Shown one piece after another: positions 49,252 to 57,842 of a DNA stretch of 64,000 nucleotides. Where the stretch lies: assembly GCA_900113425.1 (NCBI GenBank), contig FOZF01000001.1, positions 1,218,358 to 1,282,357 on the forward strand. Direction: 5' to 3'. A program made the translations under genes and the position numbers. This DNA comes from Stenotrophomonas maltophilia (lineage in GTDB: Bacteria > Pseudomonadota > Gammaproteobacteria > Xanthomonadales > Xanthomonadaceae). The notes below the pieces were generated by a model that worked only from the letters and a program-made list of their open reading frames with translations, made no database searches and was not told where the DNA came from. Numbering within the stretch: position 1 is the first letter of the stretch; each line of letters begins with the position of its first letter.

Positions 49252-51073
49252 CCCGGCCACCCCCACGGCCGCAACCGAGATGTACCGCGTGATGACCCAA
49301 CCCGATCTTGATCTGGGCGTGGTCGGCAACGGCAGCTTCGGCGCCCTGGTCGACAAGCGTGCCCGTGTCGTCTGGAGCTGCCTGCCCACCTTTGACGGCG
49401 ACCCCACCTTCTGTGCGCTGCTGGGCCCGAACCAGCAGACGGGCGGCGACTTCGCCGTCGAGCTGGAGGACTTCGCCGACAGCGAGCAGGAATACCTCAC
49501 CAACACCGCCATCCTGCGCACCGTGCTGCGCGACACACACGGTGGTGCGCTGGAGATTCTCGATTTCGCACCACGCTGGCGGCAGAACGACCGCTTCTAC
49601 CGGCCGGTCAGCCTGATCCGCCAGGTGCGGCCATTGGCCGGCAGCCCCCGTATCGTCATCCGCGCACGGCCGCTGGCCGACTGGGGCGCACGTGTTCCCG
49701 AATCCACGTGGGGCAGCAACCACGTACGCTGGATCCTGCCCGACCACGTGCTGCGGCTGACCACCGATGTCCCGGTCCGGATGGTCCGTGATGGCCTGCC
49801 GTTCGTGCTCAACCACCCTGTGCACCTGATCCTGGGCGTGGATGAATCGCTCAACCGCTCGATCAGCGGCTATGTGCAGGAAGCGTTCCAGCGCACGCGT
49901 GACTACTGGCGCGAATGGGTGCGCTACCTGTCGATCCCGCTGGAATGGCAGGACGCGGTGATCCGCAGCGCGATCACCCTGAAACTGTGCCAGTACGAGG
50001 ACAGCGGCGCGATCATCGCGGCGATGACCACCTCCATTCCCGAAGCTCCCGGCAGCGTACGCAACTGGGACTACCGCTACTGCTGGCTGCGCGATGCCGC
50101 GTTCGTGGTGCGTTCGCTGAACCGGCTTGGCGCCACCCGTACGATGGAGCAGTTCCTCGGCTACATCTTCAACCTCGCCACGACCGACGGCACGCTGCAG
50201 CCGCTGTACGGCATCGGCTTCGAGGCCAAGCTGGACGAGGACGAAGTCCCCAGCCTGTCCGGCTACCGCGGGATGGGCCCGGTGCGCCGTGGCAACCTGG
50301 CCTGGGTGCAGCGCCAGCACGATGTGTACGGCAGCGTGGTGCTGGCCTCCACCCAGCTGTTCTTCGACCGCCGCCTGCAGGATCCCGGCGATGCCCACAC
50401 CTTCGCCCGGCTGGAACCGCTGGGCGAACAGGCTTTTGCCCTGCACGACGTACCCGACGCGGGCCTGTGGGAGTTCCGCGGTCGCACCGAAGTGCATACC
50501 TACACCAGCGCGATGTGCTGGGCCGCCTGCGATCGCCTGTGCAAGATCGCCGTCAGGCTCAAGCGCGATGACCGCGCACGCTACTGGCGCGAACGCGCCG
50601 ACATCATCCATGCGCGCATCATGGAGCGGTCCTGGAGCGAATCGCTGGGCCATTTCACCGACACCTTCGACGGCCATCGCCTGGACGCGTCGCTGCTGCT
50701 GCTGGCCGACATCGGCTTCATCGATGCACTCGACGCGCGTTTCATCGCCACCGTCGAGGCCATCGGCCGCGACCTCAAGCATGGCAATTCGCTGTACCGC
50801 TACATCGCACCGGACGATTTCGGCGAGCCGGAAACCAGCTTCACCATCTGCACCTTCTGGTACATCGATGCGCTGGCGGCGATCGGGCGCATGGATGAGG
50901 CGCGCGAGATGTTCGAGACGCTGTTGAAGCAGCGCAATCACCTGGGCCTGCTGTCGGAAGACCTGGCCTTCGACAGCGGCGAAGCATGGGGCAACTTCCC
51001 GCAGACGTATTCGCATGTGGGCCTGATCACGGCAGCGATGCGCCTGTCGCGTTCGTGGCAGGAGGCATCATGA
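49241..51073 (+). CDS. Glycoside hydrolase family 15 protein inside the trehalose operon
   Basis: The 610-residue protein starts at the ATG that overlaps the otsB stop (ATGCCTATTGA). It is of the GH15 glucoamylase/trehalase class: an N-terminal beta-sandwich begins LGVVGNGSFGALVDKRARVVWSCLPTFDGDPTFC, and the (alpha/alpha)6 barrel follows from about 220. The barrel has SIPEAPGSVRNWDYRYCWLRDAAFVVRSLNRLG, a hallmark of this group, and SFTICTFWYIDALAAIGRMDEAREMFE with the presumed catalytic Glu upstream of it. There is no signal peptide, so it is cytoplasmic. Some GH15 members are trehalases and others glucoamylases or dextran enzymes. Its place between otsB and otsA points to trehalose or a malto-oligosaccharide, which is inference. 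Confidence 0.9.
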   Translation: MPIDPATPTAATEMYRVMTQPDLDLGVVGNGSFGALVDKRARVVWSCLPTFDGDPTFCALLGPNQQTGGDFAVELEDFADSEQEYLTNTAILRTVLRDTHGGALEILDFAPRWRQNDRFYRPVSLIRQVRPLAGSPRIVIRARPLADWGARVPESTWGSNHVRWILPDHVLRLTTDVPVRMVRDGLPFVLNHPVHLILGVDESLNRSISGYVQEAFQRTRDYWREWVRYLSIPLEWQDAVIRSAITLKLCQYEDSGAIIAAMTTSIPEAPGSVRNWDYRYCWLRDAAFVVRSLNRLGATRTMEQFLGYIFNLATTDGTLQPLYGIGFEAKLDEDEVPSLSGYRGMGPVRRGNLAWVQRQHDVYGSVVLASTQLFFDRRLQDPGDAHTFARLEPLGEQAFALHDVPDAGLWEFRGRTEVHTYTSAMCWAACDRLCKIAVRLKRDDRARYWRERADIIHARIMERSWSESLGHFTDTFDGHRLDASLLLLADIGFIDALDARFIATVEAIGRDLKHGNSLYRYIAPDDFGEPETSFTICTFWYIDALAAIGRMDEAREMFETLLKQRNHLGLLSEDLAFDSGEAWGNFPQTYSHVGLITAAMRLSRSWQEAS

Positions 51074-52434
51074 GTCGTCTGGTGGTGGTCTCCAACCGCG
51101 TTGCCGTGCCCGGCGAGAACCGCGCCGGCGGCCTTGCGGTGGGCCTGCTTGCCGCACTCAAGGAGCGCGGCGGCATGTGGTTCGGCTGGAGCGGCAAGAC
51201 CGTGCGTGATGGCAGTGGCGCGCTGCATGAACAGCAGGACGGCGACATCCGCTTCGTCACCATGGACCTGAACAAGCGCGAGGTGGACGGCTACTACAAC
51301 GGCTTCGCCAACCGCACACTGTGGCCGCTGCTGCATTTCCGTCTGGACCTGGTCGACTATGACCGCGGTACGCGCGAGACGTATCACAAGGTCAATGCGA
51401 TGTTCGCCGACAAGCTCGCGCCGCTGCTGCGCGAGGACGACATTGTCTGGATCCACGACTACCATCTGATCCCGCTCGGTGCCCTGCTGCGCGAGCGCGG
51501 CATCGGCTGCCGCATCGGCTTCTTCCTGCACATCCCGATGCCCTCGGCGGACCTGCTGCAGGCCATGCCCGACCACCTGCGGCTGTTCTCCGCGCTGTAT
51601 GCCTATGACCTGGTGGGATTCCAGACCCAGCGCGATGCTGACCGCTTCCAGACCTACCTGCGGCTGTTCGGCGGTGGTCGCGTGCTCGACAACGGCAAAC
51701 TGGAAGCGCCCGGAGGTCGCCGCTTCCGCGCTGCCGCCTTCCCGATCGGCATCGACACCGGGCTGATCGCGCGTCAGGCCAGCACCGCAGCGGCCAAGGC
51801 CGCCGTGAAGAACCTGCGGGCCAGCCTGCGGGATCGCCAGCTGGCCATCGGCGTGGACCGGCTGGACTATTCCAAGGGGCTGCCCGAGCGCTTCCTTGGC
51901 TTCGAACGTTACCTTCAGCGCCATCCCGACCAGCGCGGCACCCTGACCTACCTGCAGATCGCGCCGGTCTCGCGCGGTGATGTCACCGAATACCGGCAAC
52001 TGCGCAGCCAGCTGGAACAGATCGCCGGGCACATCAACGGTGGCCATGCCGAACCGGACTGGACCCCGCTTCGCTACGTCAACCAGAACTTCACCCATGC
52101 CACCCTCACCGGCTTCTACCGTGCGGCGGCCGTCGGTCTGGTCACCCCGCTGCGCGACGGCATGAACCTGGTCGCCAAGGAGTACGTCGCCTCGCAGGAC
52201 CCGGAGGATCCGGGCGTGCTGGTGCTGTCCCTTCTGGCCGGCGCTGCCGATGAACTGAAGCAGGCGCTGCTGGTCAACCCGCACGATCTGGACGGCGTGG
52301 CCGACGCCATCGCCACGGCCGCGACCATGTCGCTGCGCAAACGCCAGGAGCGCTGGCACGCCATGATGGAGCACCTGCGCACCTACGACATCAACCATTG
52401 GCGGCGCAGCTACCTGGACGCCCTCGAAGGCTGA
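51070..52434 (+). CDS. otsA: Trehalose-6-phosphate synthase OtsA
   Basis: OtsA joins UDP-glucose and glucose 6-phosphate into trehalose 6-phosphate. The 454-residue product is a GT20 enzyme. It has the N-terminal [11 protein letters not shown] and [13 protein letters not shown] loop, [18 protein letters not shown] with the conserved His, and [10 protein letters not shown]. The donor site follows with [25 protein letters not shown] (Arg/Lys contacting phosphates), and the C-terminal has [20 protein letters not shown]. Its ATG overlaps the GH15 stop in an ATGA and is preceded by AGGAGG, so translation is coupled. Confidence 0.96.
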   Translation: MSRLVVVSNRVAVPGENRAGGLAVGLLAALKERGGMWFGWSGKTVRDGSGALHEQQDGDIRFVTMDLNKREVDGYYNGFANRTLWPLLHFRLDLVDYDRGTRETYHKVNAMFADKLAPLLREDDIVWIHDYHLIPLGALLRERGIGCRIGFFLHIPMPSADLLQAMPDHLRLFSALYAYDLVGFQTQRDADRFQTYLRLFGGGRVLDNGKLEAPGGRRFRAAAFPIGIDTGLIARQASTAAAKAAVKNLRASLRDRQLAIGVDRLDYSKGLPERFLGFERYLQRHPDQRGTLTYLQIAPVSRGDVTEYRQLRSQLEQIAGHINGGHAEPDWTPLRYVNQNFTHATLTGFYRAAAVGLVTPLRDGMNLVAKEYVASQDPEDPGVLVLSLLAGAADELKQALLVNPHDLDGVADAIATAATMSLRKRQERWHAMMEHLRTYDINHWRRSYLDALEG

Positions 52435-52756
52435 GCCAAGGGCATTCTGTGCGCCGAAACTTGACGCTTTTGGCCCGAAAGCGATTGCGCATGCAACCAT
52501 CCCGCCGCTGTGGCGTGACCTCCACAGCCGCTGTCGCAAATGGCACTCAGGCGGGCGAACGTCCTGCTGCCCCAAGGCTTCCCGACTTCTGCGTGGCGTC
52601 CTCGCGACGCCATCGTGGAAAACGAAAGAAAATGAACCGGCGATATTTCATTTCGCATTGACGCGACCTCCCCACAGTGGCGCCCCTAGAGCTCCTGCAA
52701 TCGACAGAAGCCGCACCGTGCACGACTGCGTGCACATCACTCCGGGGATCCACTGC
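52435..52756. other. Intergenic region after otsA
   Basis: This 322-base gap has no gene I can support. A GCTGTGG...CCACAGC inverted repeat near 52511-52530 could end the trehalose transcript but lacks a U-run. An AT-richer stretch (GAAAACGAAAGAAAATGAACC near 52618) may hold the next gene's promoter. Confidence 0.45.
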
Positions 52757-54067
52757 ATGCACGCGTACGACCGTTTCATCGAAGAAGCCAGCCGCCGTCT
52801 TGGACTGGGCCATCGCACCCGTTGGGTGGTTGATGTCATTGCCGGCTGGATAGCCTCCCACCCGCAGGGGCTGGACGGACTGGAGCAGGCCTTCGAGCAG
52901 GCGGGCCTGGGGGTTCACTTCCGATCCTGGCGGCGTCCCGGGCAACCGCCGCTGCCGGTGCTGGCCAGCGACCTGCAGCGTGCGCTGGGTGATCCGGTCA
53001 TGGACCGGCTGGCCCGGCGCAGCAGACTGTCATCGGGGGCCTTCCGGGTGGTGGCCTGCGATCTGCTGCCGGGGTTGATCGCATTGACGTCCCAGCCCAT
53101 CGAGCCGGCTCGTTCGGAGCCGCGCCAGCTGCGCAACCGCCCGCAGCGGCAGCGACCGCAGATGGCCGGCACCCTGCTCTCCCCGCGGGTGCAGGGCATG
53201 GCCCTGCGCAGCCTGTTGTGGATGATGGCCGCCATGGTCGTGCTGGGCGCTACCGCATGGCTGCAGCTGAAGGCACGTACGCCGCTGTGGACGCCACAGG
53301 CGATCGTCCGCGAACACGACGCGCGGTTGTTCCTGCACCAGCGCGGCGCGCAGGTCTCGGTCCATGGCAGCCTGCCCAGCGACGCCCTGCGCCGCCGCCT
53401 GTGGAGCGCGTTGATTGCGGTGCATGGCGCAGGGCACGTCAGTGGCCATATCGAGATTGATCCGCAGGCCCAGTCGCCCCGCTGGTTCGAGCGCCTGATC
53501 CGCAACCTGCCCTGCCTGCAGGGCGACGGACTGCGCCTGGAGTTCGCCGGAGATCGGCTGGATATCGATTCCACCGCCCTGGGCGAAGAGCGGCGCCTGG
53601 CGATCTCGCGGCAGCTCCGCCAGGATTTCCCCGCCCTGCGGATGAGTGGGCTGTGGGGTCCGGGCCGGGCCGCATTGTCGCGGCTGCCGGTCGATGCCGG
53701 CGCCGCGCAGCGGATCGCCGCGCTGAACCTGACCCGGCTGGAGTTCCATCCCGGCTCCAGCGAACTGCGCGGCAGCTCCAGCGAAACCCTGCGGGTAGTG
53801 GCCGACGCATTGCGCAGCACTGCGCCGGGCACACGGGTGGAAGTGGCCGCGCACACCGACAGCCAGGGCGCGTCCGAGGCCAACCGGCAGCTCAGCCAGC
53901 AGCGTGCGGACGTGGTGGTGACGGCGTTGCAGGCGCATGGCGTGCCGGCGCCGATGCTGGTCGCGGTGGGATACGGCGAAGAGCATCCGGTAGCCGACAA
54001 CCGCAGCGAGGACGGCCGCGCGCGGAACCAGCGCATCGCCTACCGGCTGCTTGCAGCTCCGCACTGA
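52757..54067 (+). CDS. YidB-like / OmpA-domain fusion protein with one membrane helix
   Basis: From the chosen ATG (MHAYDRFIEEASRRLG) the product has 436 residues. Residues 1-110 resemble YidB/DUF937 (HPQGLDGLEQAFEQAGLGVHFRSW, LASDLQRALGDPVMDRLARRSRLSS). A basic linker leads to one membrane helix near 153-172. A periplasmic middle part of about 185-310 resembles BON domains (RGAQVSVHGSLPSDALRRRLW; GDGLRLEFAGDRLDIDSTALGEERR). An OmpA_C domain of about 325-436 has HTDSQGASEANRQLSQQRADVV. It probably tethers the inner membrane to peptidoglycan, with the YidB-like part in the cytoplasm. The start is uncertain: only a weak GGGGAT site precedes it. Confidence 0.78.
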   Translation: MHAYDRFIEEASRRLGLGHRTRWVVDVIAGWIASHPQGLDGLEQAFEQAGLGVHFRSWRRPGQPPLPVLASDLQRALGDPVMDRLARRSRLSSGAFRVVACDLLPGLIALTSQPIEPARSEPRQLRNRPQRQRPQMAGTLLSPRVQGMALRSLLWMMAAMVVLGATAWLQLKARTPLWTPQAIVREHDARLFLHQRGAQVSVHGSLPSDALRRRLWSALIAVHGAGHVSGHIEIDPQAQSPRWFERLIRNLPCLQGDGLRLEFAGDRLDIDSTALGEERRLAISRQLRQDFPALRMSGLWGPGRAALSRLPVDAGAAQRIAALNLTRLEFHPGSSELRGSSSETLRVVADALRSTAPGTRVEVAAHTDSQGASEANRQLSQQRADVVVTALQAHGVPAPMLVAVGYGEEHPVADNRSEDGRARNQRIAYRLLAAPH

Positions 54068-54092
54068 CACCGTGCGCGGACCGCGCGGTGCA

Positions 54093-54509
54093 TCAGTCCA
54101 GGAAACGCCCGGCCTGCTGCGCAGTCGGCAGCGTGCAGCGGTCGTGACGACCGAACCAGCGGTATCGGTTGCGGGCCAGCCGGCGATAGGCGGCATCGCG
54201 CCAGCTGCGCGGCAACAGGCGCAGCACGCCCGCCAGCCGCCATGCGCCTCCCAGCCCGGTCAGCACGCGCAGGATCGCGTCCGTGTCGGTCCAGGCGCCC
54301 TGCTCGTCCAGCAGCAGAAACGAGCGCGGGTCCTGCGGGTCCAGCCCATGGCTGCGCAGCAGCAGGCTGCCATGCGCACCCTGCATCGCCGCGAAGCGAT
54401 AGCGCCCGTGGCGGTCGACGCGCAGCAGGAAACGCACCCAGCGGCTGCACAGCGCACAGACGCCATCGAACACGATCACCGCTTCATTGCGGGTCGAGCC
54501 AGCCTTCAT
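54093..54509 (-). CDS. DUF393 (DCC) thiol-disulfide oxidoreductase-like protein
   Basis: The 138-residue product has the DCC-family opening VIVFDGVCALCSRWVRFLL, with the CxxC at C18 and C21 after Asp 15. RYRFAAMQGAHGSLLL, SFLLLDEQGAWTDTDAILRVLTGLG and a C-terminal YRRLARNRYRWFGRHDRC follow. Members are predicted thioredoxin-fold oxidoreductases, mostly uncharacterised. It is the last gene of a four-gene overlapping run (rluD, pgeF, DUF4166, DUF393) and overlaps its upstream neighbour by 26 bases. Confidence 0.88.
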   Translation of the reverse strand: MKAGSTRNEAVIVFDGVCALCSRWVRFLLRVDRHGRYRFAAMQGAHGSLLLRSHGLDPQDPRSFLLLDEQGAWTDTDAILRVLTGLGGAWRLAGVLRLLPRSWRDAAYRRLARNRYRWFGRHDRCTLPTAQQAGRFLD

Positions 54510-55008
54510 AACGGATCAGGGCTCCAATCCAGGGCAATGTCACATCCACCAGGAAAGTGTAGCGCTCTGCGGCCCCGGCCTCGCGGCAGCGCACGCCGTC
54601 GAACCAGCGCGTCGGCAGAGGCAGCAGGCCGAACACGCGGACGCTGCGCACCGACCAGTCGATGCCGCCGTCGCGCGCCCGAAGCTCGAATCCGAAGTGC
54701 ACCGCACCGAGCCGCTCGTGGAGATGGCCTTCCTGTGCCCACAGCCGCGACACCATCGGCCAGCGCCCGAAGCGTCGCGCCCACTGCTCGCCTTGCCCGC
54801 AGGCGCTGAACACCACCTCGACCGGCAAGGCGTGCCCCTCCTTCGGCAGCTGCGCCAGCGCGGCCAAGATGGGCACCAGCCAATGACGGCCCCGTGCGAT
54901 CCGCGCCTGTCCGGTACGGCGGCACGGCAGCGGCGCCGCATGCAACGCCCGCACCGGTGCTGCCAGAGTGGCGAAGGCCGGCCCCAGCACCTGCGCGAAC
55001 AGCGGCAC
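54484..55008 (-). CDS. DUF4166 domain protein
   Basis: The 174-residue product fits DUF4166: MPLFAQVLGPAFATLAAPVRALH, ARGRHWLVPILAALAQLPKEGHALPVEVVFSACGQGEQWARRFG, FELRARDGGIDWSVRSVRVFGLLPLPTRWFDGVRCREA and a YTFLVDVTLPWIGALIRYEGWL end. No signal peptide; the hydrophobic stretch near 42-55 may be a buried helix. The family sometimes occurs fused to saccharopine-dehydrogenase-like enzymes and its function is unknown. It starts two bases after pgeF and overlaps DUF393, so it is translated with them. Confidence 0.85.
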   Translation of the reverse strand: MPLFAQVLGPAFATLAAPVRALHAAPLPCRRTGQARIARGRHWLVPILAALAQLPKEGHALPVEVVFSACGQGEQWARRFGRWPMVSRLWAQEGHLHERLGAVHFGFELRARDGGIDWSVRSVRVFGLLPLPTRWFDGVRCREAGAAERYTFLVDVTLPWIGALIRYEGWLDPQ

Positions 55009-55010
55009 GG

Positions 55011-55781
55011 TCAGGGAGCGATCCAGGCCAGCGTTGCCATGCGGCCGGTGCGGCGGTCGCGACGGTGCGAGTACAGGTCCGGATCGGCAATGGTTGAGAT
55101 CGTGCCGCCAGACACCTGGGCCGGGTCCACACCCACGGATTGCAGGCGCTGGCGGGCCAGTGCGAACAGATCCACCTTCCAGTGCCCCGCGCGGGTGGCC
55201 ACGAAGGCGGCGGCCGCCGCCGGTTCGTGGCCGACGAAAGCCTGATACACCTCTTCGCCGATCTCATAGTCGGCAGGCCCTGCCGCCGGGCCCAGCCAGA
55301 CCCGCAGCTGCGACGGCGCGGTGCGCATCGCGGCCACCGTGTGTTCCAGCATGCCATCGGCCAGGCCGCGCCAGCCCGCATGGGCGGCGCCCACTTCGCT
55401 GCCGTCGGCGGCAGCAAACACCACCGGAAGGCAGTCTGCGGTCAGGATGGCCAGCACCACCCCCGGCACCGACGTCACCGCGGCATCGGCCACCGGCTCG
55501 CTGGCCCCGGCCACAGGCGGGGCATCAACACGCAGCACGGTGGTGCCATGCACCTGGCGCAGCCAGTGCGGCGCGGAGGGCAGCGCAAGTCCCTGCTGCA
55601 GCAATTGCCGGTTGTGTTCGACGTTGGCCGGCGCATCACCATCGGCTGCGTGCCGGTTGCCCAGATTGAACTGGGCAAAGGGTGCCGGCGAAATGCCCGC
55701 GCCGTGCCGGCGTGTGGTCAGCGCCTGCACGCCCGGCGGTGCCGGCCAGTCGGCCTGCAGCAGCGGCAGCGCGGCCGCCAT
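55011..55781 (-). CDS. pgeF: Peptidoglycan editing factor PgeF (YfiH, multicopper-oxidase/LACC1 family)
   Basis: The 256-residue product has the YfiH domain. Metal-ligand motifs are in order: HWLRQVHGTTVL (His), VLAILTADCLPVVF (Cys) and VGAAHAGWRGLADGM (His). ARTNLGxR-type sequence is represented by APFAQFNLGNRH. PgeF prevents incorporation of non-canonical amino acids into peptidoglycan stem peptides in E. coli; related LACC1 enzymes act on purine nucleosides. Its ATG shares one base with the rluD stop (TGATG), so it is coupled to rluD, the usual neighbour in proteobacteria. Confidence 0.93.
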   Translation of the reverse strand: MAAALPLLQADWPAPPGVQALTTRRHGAGISPAPFAQFNLGNRHAADGDAPANVEHNRQLLQQGLALPSAPHWLRQVHGTTVLRVDAPPVAGASEPVADAAVTSVPGVVLAILTADCLPVVFAAADGSEVGAAHAGWRGLADGMLEHTVAAMRTAPSQLRVWLGPAAGPADYEIGEEVYQAFVGHEPAAAAAFVATRAGHWKVDLFALARQRLQSVGVDPAQVSGGTISTIADPDLYSHRRDRRTGRMATLAWIAP

Positions 55782-56770
55782 CACCAGCGATCCCGCTCGC
55801 GCTCGGCAAATGCCTCGCTGTCTTCGCGCAGCACCTTCATCAGGTGCAGCATGTCGTCGGGTACCGGCGCCGAATTGCGCACCGGCTCGCCGGTGATGGG
55901 ATGCACGAACTCCAGCGTCTCGGCGTGCAGGGCCTGGCGCTTGAAGCCACGCAGTGCGGCCACCAGTTCGTCGCTGGCGCCCTTGGGCAGCTTCAGCGCA
56001 CCGCCGTACAGCGGGTCGCCGATGATGGGGTGGCGCAGGTGCGCCATGTGCACGCGGATCTGGTGGGTGCGGCCGGTTTCCAGGCGGCATTCCAGCGCGG
56101 TGTGCGCCCGGAAGCGCTCGCGCAGGCGGTAATGGGTGATCGCGTCCTTGCCGTCTTCGCGCACCGCCATCTTCAGGCGGTCGCGCGGATGACGGTCGAT
56201 CGGCGCATCGGCGGTGCCACCGGCCACCAGAGCGCCCATCACGATGGCCAGATACTGGCGATGCACGTCACGCGCGGCCAGCTGTTCGACCAGGGCCGTC
56301 TGCGCCTCCAGGGTGCGGGCGACCACCATCACGCCGCTGGTGTCCTTGTCGAGGCGATGCACGATGCCGGCGCGCGGCAGAACCGCCACCGACGGGTCGC
56401 GGTACAGCAGCGCATTGACCAGGGTGCCGCTGTGGTTGCCGGCACCCGGGTGGACCACCAGGCCGACCGGCTTGTTGATCACCAGCAGGTGCTCGTCCTC
56501 GAACAGCACGTCCAGCGGGATGTCCTCCGGCTGGGCATCGGTCTGGGTCTCCAGCACCACGTTCAGGGTCACCAGCTCGCCACCGCGCAGCGGATCGCGC
56601 GGCCGCGCCTGGGCGCCATCGAGCAGGACGTCGCCGGCCTTGATCCATTCGGTCAGGCGTGAACGGGAGTACTCGGGGAACAGTTCGGCCACGACGGCGT
56701 CGAAACGCCGGCCGGCGGCGGTGTCGGGGACGATGGCCTGGCGGGCCGATTCGGAGGGTTGTTCAGACAT
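55781..56770 (-). CDS. rluD: 23S rRNA pseudouridine synthase RluD
   Basis: RluD makes pseudouridines 1911, 1915 and 1917 in helix 69 of 23S rRNA. The 329-residue product has an S4 RNA-binding domain at about 20-80 ([32 protein letters not shown]) and the RluA-type catalytic loop [22 protein letters not shown], with the active Asp. The C-terminal [28 protein letters not shown] is also present. It is divergent from bamD, the usual arrangement. Confidence 0.96.
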   Translation of the reverse strand: MSEQPSESARQAIVPDTAAGRRFDAVVAELFPEYSRSRLTEWIKAGDVLLDGAQARPRDPLRGGELVTLNVVLETQTDAQPEDIPLDVLFEDEHLLVINKPVGLVVHPGAGNHSGTLVNALLYRDPSVAVLPRAGIVHRLDKDTSGVMVVARTLEAQTALVEQLAARDVHRQYLAIVMGALVAGGTADAPIDRHPRDRLKMAVREDGKDAITHYRLRERFRAHTALECRLETGRTHQIRVHMAHLRHPIIGDPLYGGALKLPKGASDELVAALRGFKRQALHAETLEFVHPITGEPVRNSAPVPDDMLHLMKVLREDSEAFAERERDRW

Positions 56771-56883
56771 GGCAGGGGGGCATCTTTGAAATTTTGGGGT
56801 CCCGGCGGTCGGTTTCAGTCGCAGGACAGGACACTAGGCTATCATCGACCCTTCGTATTCCAGACGCGTCCCGCCTTGACCCC

Positions 56884-57771
56884 ATGATCCGACGCTCCGC
56901 CATGCTCTCCGCGCCCGTCCGCCTCACCGCCCTGCTGCTGGTGCTGGTCATCGCCGCCACCGGCTGCCATCGCGGCGCCAAGAAGGGTGATCGCCCCGAC
57001 GAGGGGACGCCGGTCGAACAGCTGTACGAGAAGAGCCACACGCTGATGAAGGGGGGCAACTGGAGCGGCGCCGAAGCCAGCTTCCGTCGCCTGGTGGCCC
57101 AGTATCCCTACGGCCCGTACACCGAACAGGCGATGATCGAAACCGCCTACGCGCAGTACAAGGCCGGCAAGCACGACGATGCGGTTTCGAGCATCGACCG
57201 CTTCATCCGGACCTATCCGACCCATCGCAACATCGCCTACCTGTACTACCTGCGCGGCCTGGCCAACTCCAACCGCAATACGGTTTTCCTGCGCCGCGTA
57301 TGGTCCTTGGATCCCAGCCGCCGCGATCTGTCCACGCCGCACCAGGCGTATTCGGACTTCAACATCGTCGTCGACCGCTACCCGAACAGCCGCTACGCCG
57401 CCGATGCCCGCCAGCGGATGATCGAGCTGCGTGACGTATTCGCCCAGCACGAGCTGGACAACGCGCTGTACTACATGCGCCGTGGCGCCTGGGTGTCGGC
57501 CGCCGGCCGCGCCAACTACCTGCTGGAAACCTATCCGCAGAGCGCCTTCCAGTACGACGCCGTGGCTGTACTGGCCGACTCCTACACCCACCTGGGCAAC
57601 AAGACCCTGGCCGACGATGCCCGCCGCGTGCTGGAGCTGAACCAGCCCGATCACCCGTGGCTGGCAGGCAACTGGCCGAAGTACCCCTGGATGATCCGCA
57701 AGCTCAACCCTTTCGCAGGCGAGAAGTCCGCCAGTACCGGCCAGCGCAACGCGCGGCTGGAAAAGAAATAA
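56884..57771 (+). CDS. bamD: Outer-membrane assembly lipoprotein BamD
   Basis: BamD is the essential lipoprotein of the BAM complex that inserts outer-membrane beta-barrels. The 295-residue product starts at MIRRSAMLSAPVRL; an ATG 18 bases later is also possible. The lipobox is AATGC. Five TPR-like units follow, with LYEKSHTLMKGGNWSGAEASFRRLVAQYPYGPYTEQAMIETAYAQYKAGKHDDAVSSIDRFIRTYPTHRNIAYLYYLRGLAN and the conserved RDLSTPHQAYSDFNIVVDRYPNSRYAADARQRMIELRD. It is somewhat longer than E. coli BamD at the C-terminus. It is divergent from rluD and ends in a strong terminator. Confidence 0.96.
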   Translation: MIRRSAMLSAPVRLTALLLVLVIAATGCHRGAKKGDRPDEGTPVEQLYEKSHTLMKGGNWSGAEASFRRLVAQYPYGPYTEQAMIETAYAQYKAGKHDDAVSSIDRFIRTYPTHRNIAYLYYLRGLANSNRNTVFLRRVWSLDPSRRDLSTPHQAYSDFNIVVDRYPNSRYAADARQRMIELRDVFAQHELDNALYYMRRGAWVSAAGRANYLLETYPQSAFQYDAVAVLADSYTHLGNKTLADDARRVLELNQPDHPWLAGNWPKYPWMIRKLNPFAGEKSASTGQRNARLEKK

Positions 57772-57774
57772 GAA

Positions 57775-57803
57775 AAGGGCCCCGCAAGGGGCCCTTCCTT
57801 TTT
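57775..57803 (+). terminator. Terminator of bamD
   Basis: AAGGGCCCC-GCAA-GGGGCCCTT followed by CCTTTTTG, starting three bases after the bamD stop codon. Confidence 0.92.
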
Positions 57804-57842
57804 GTGGGGCCGGCATGGCCGGGCCCTGCGGAGGCGCGGGCC

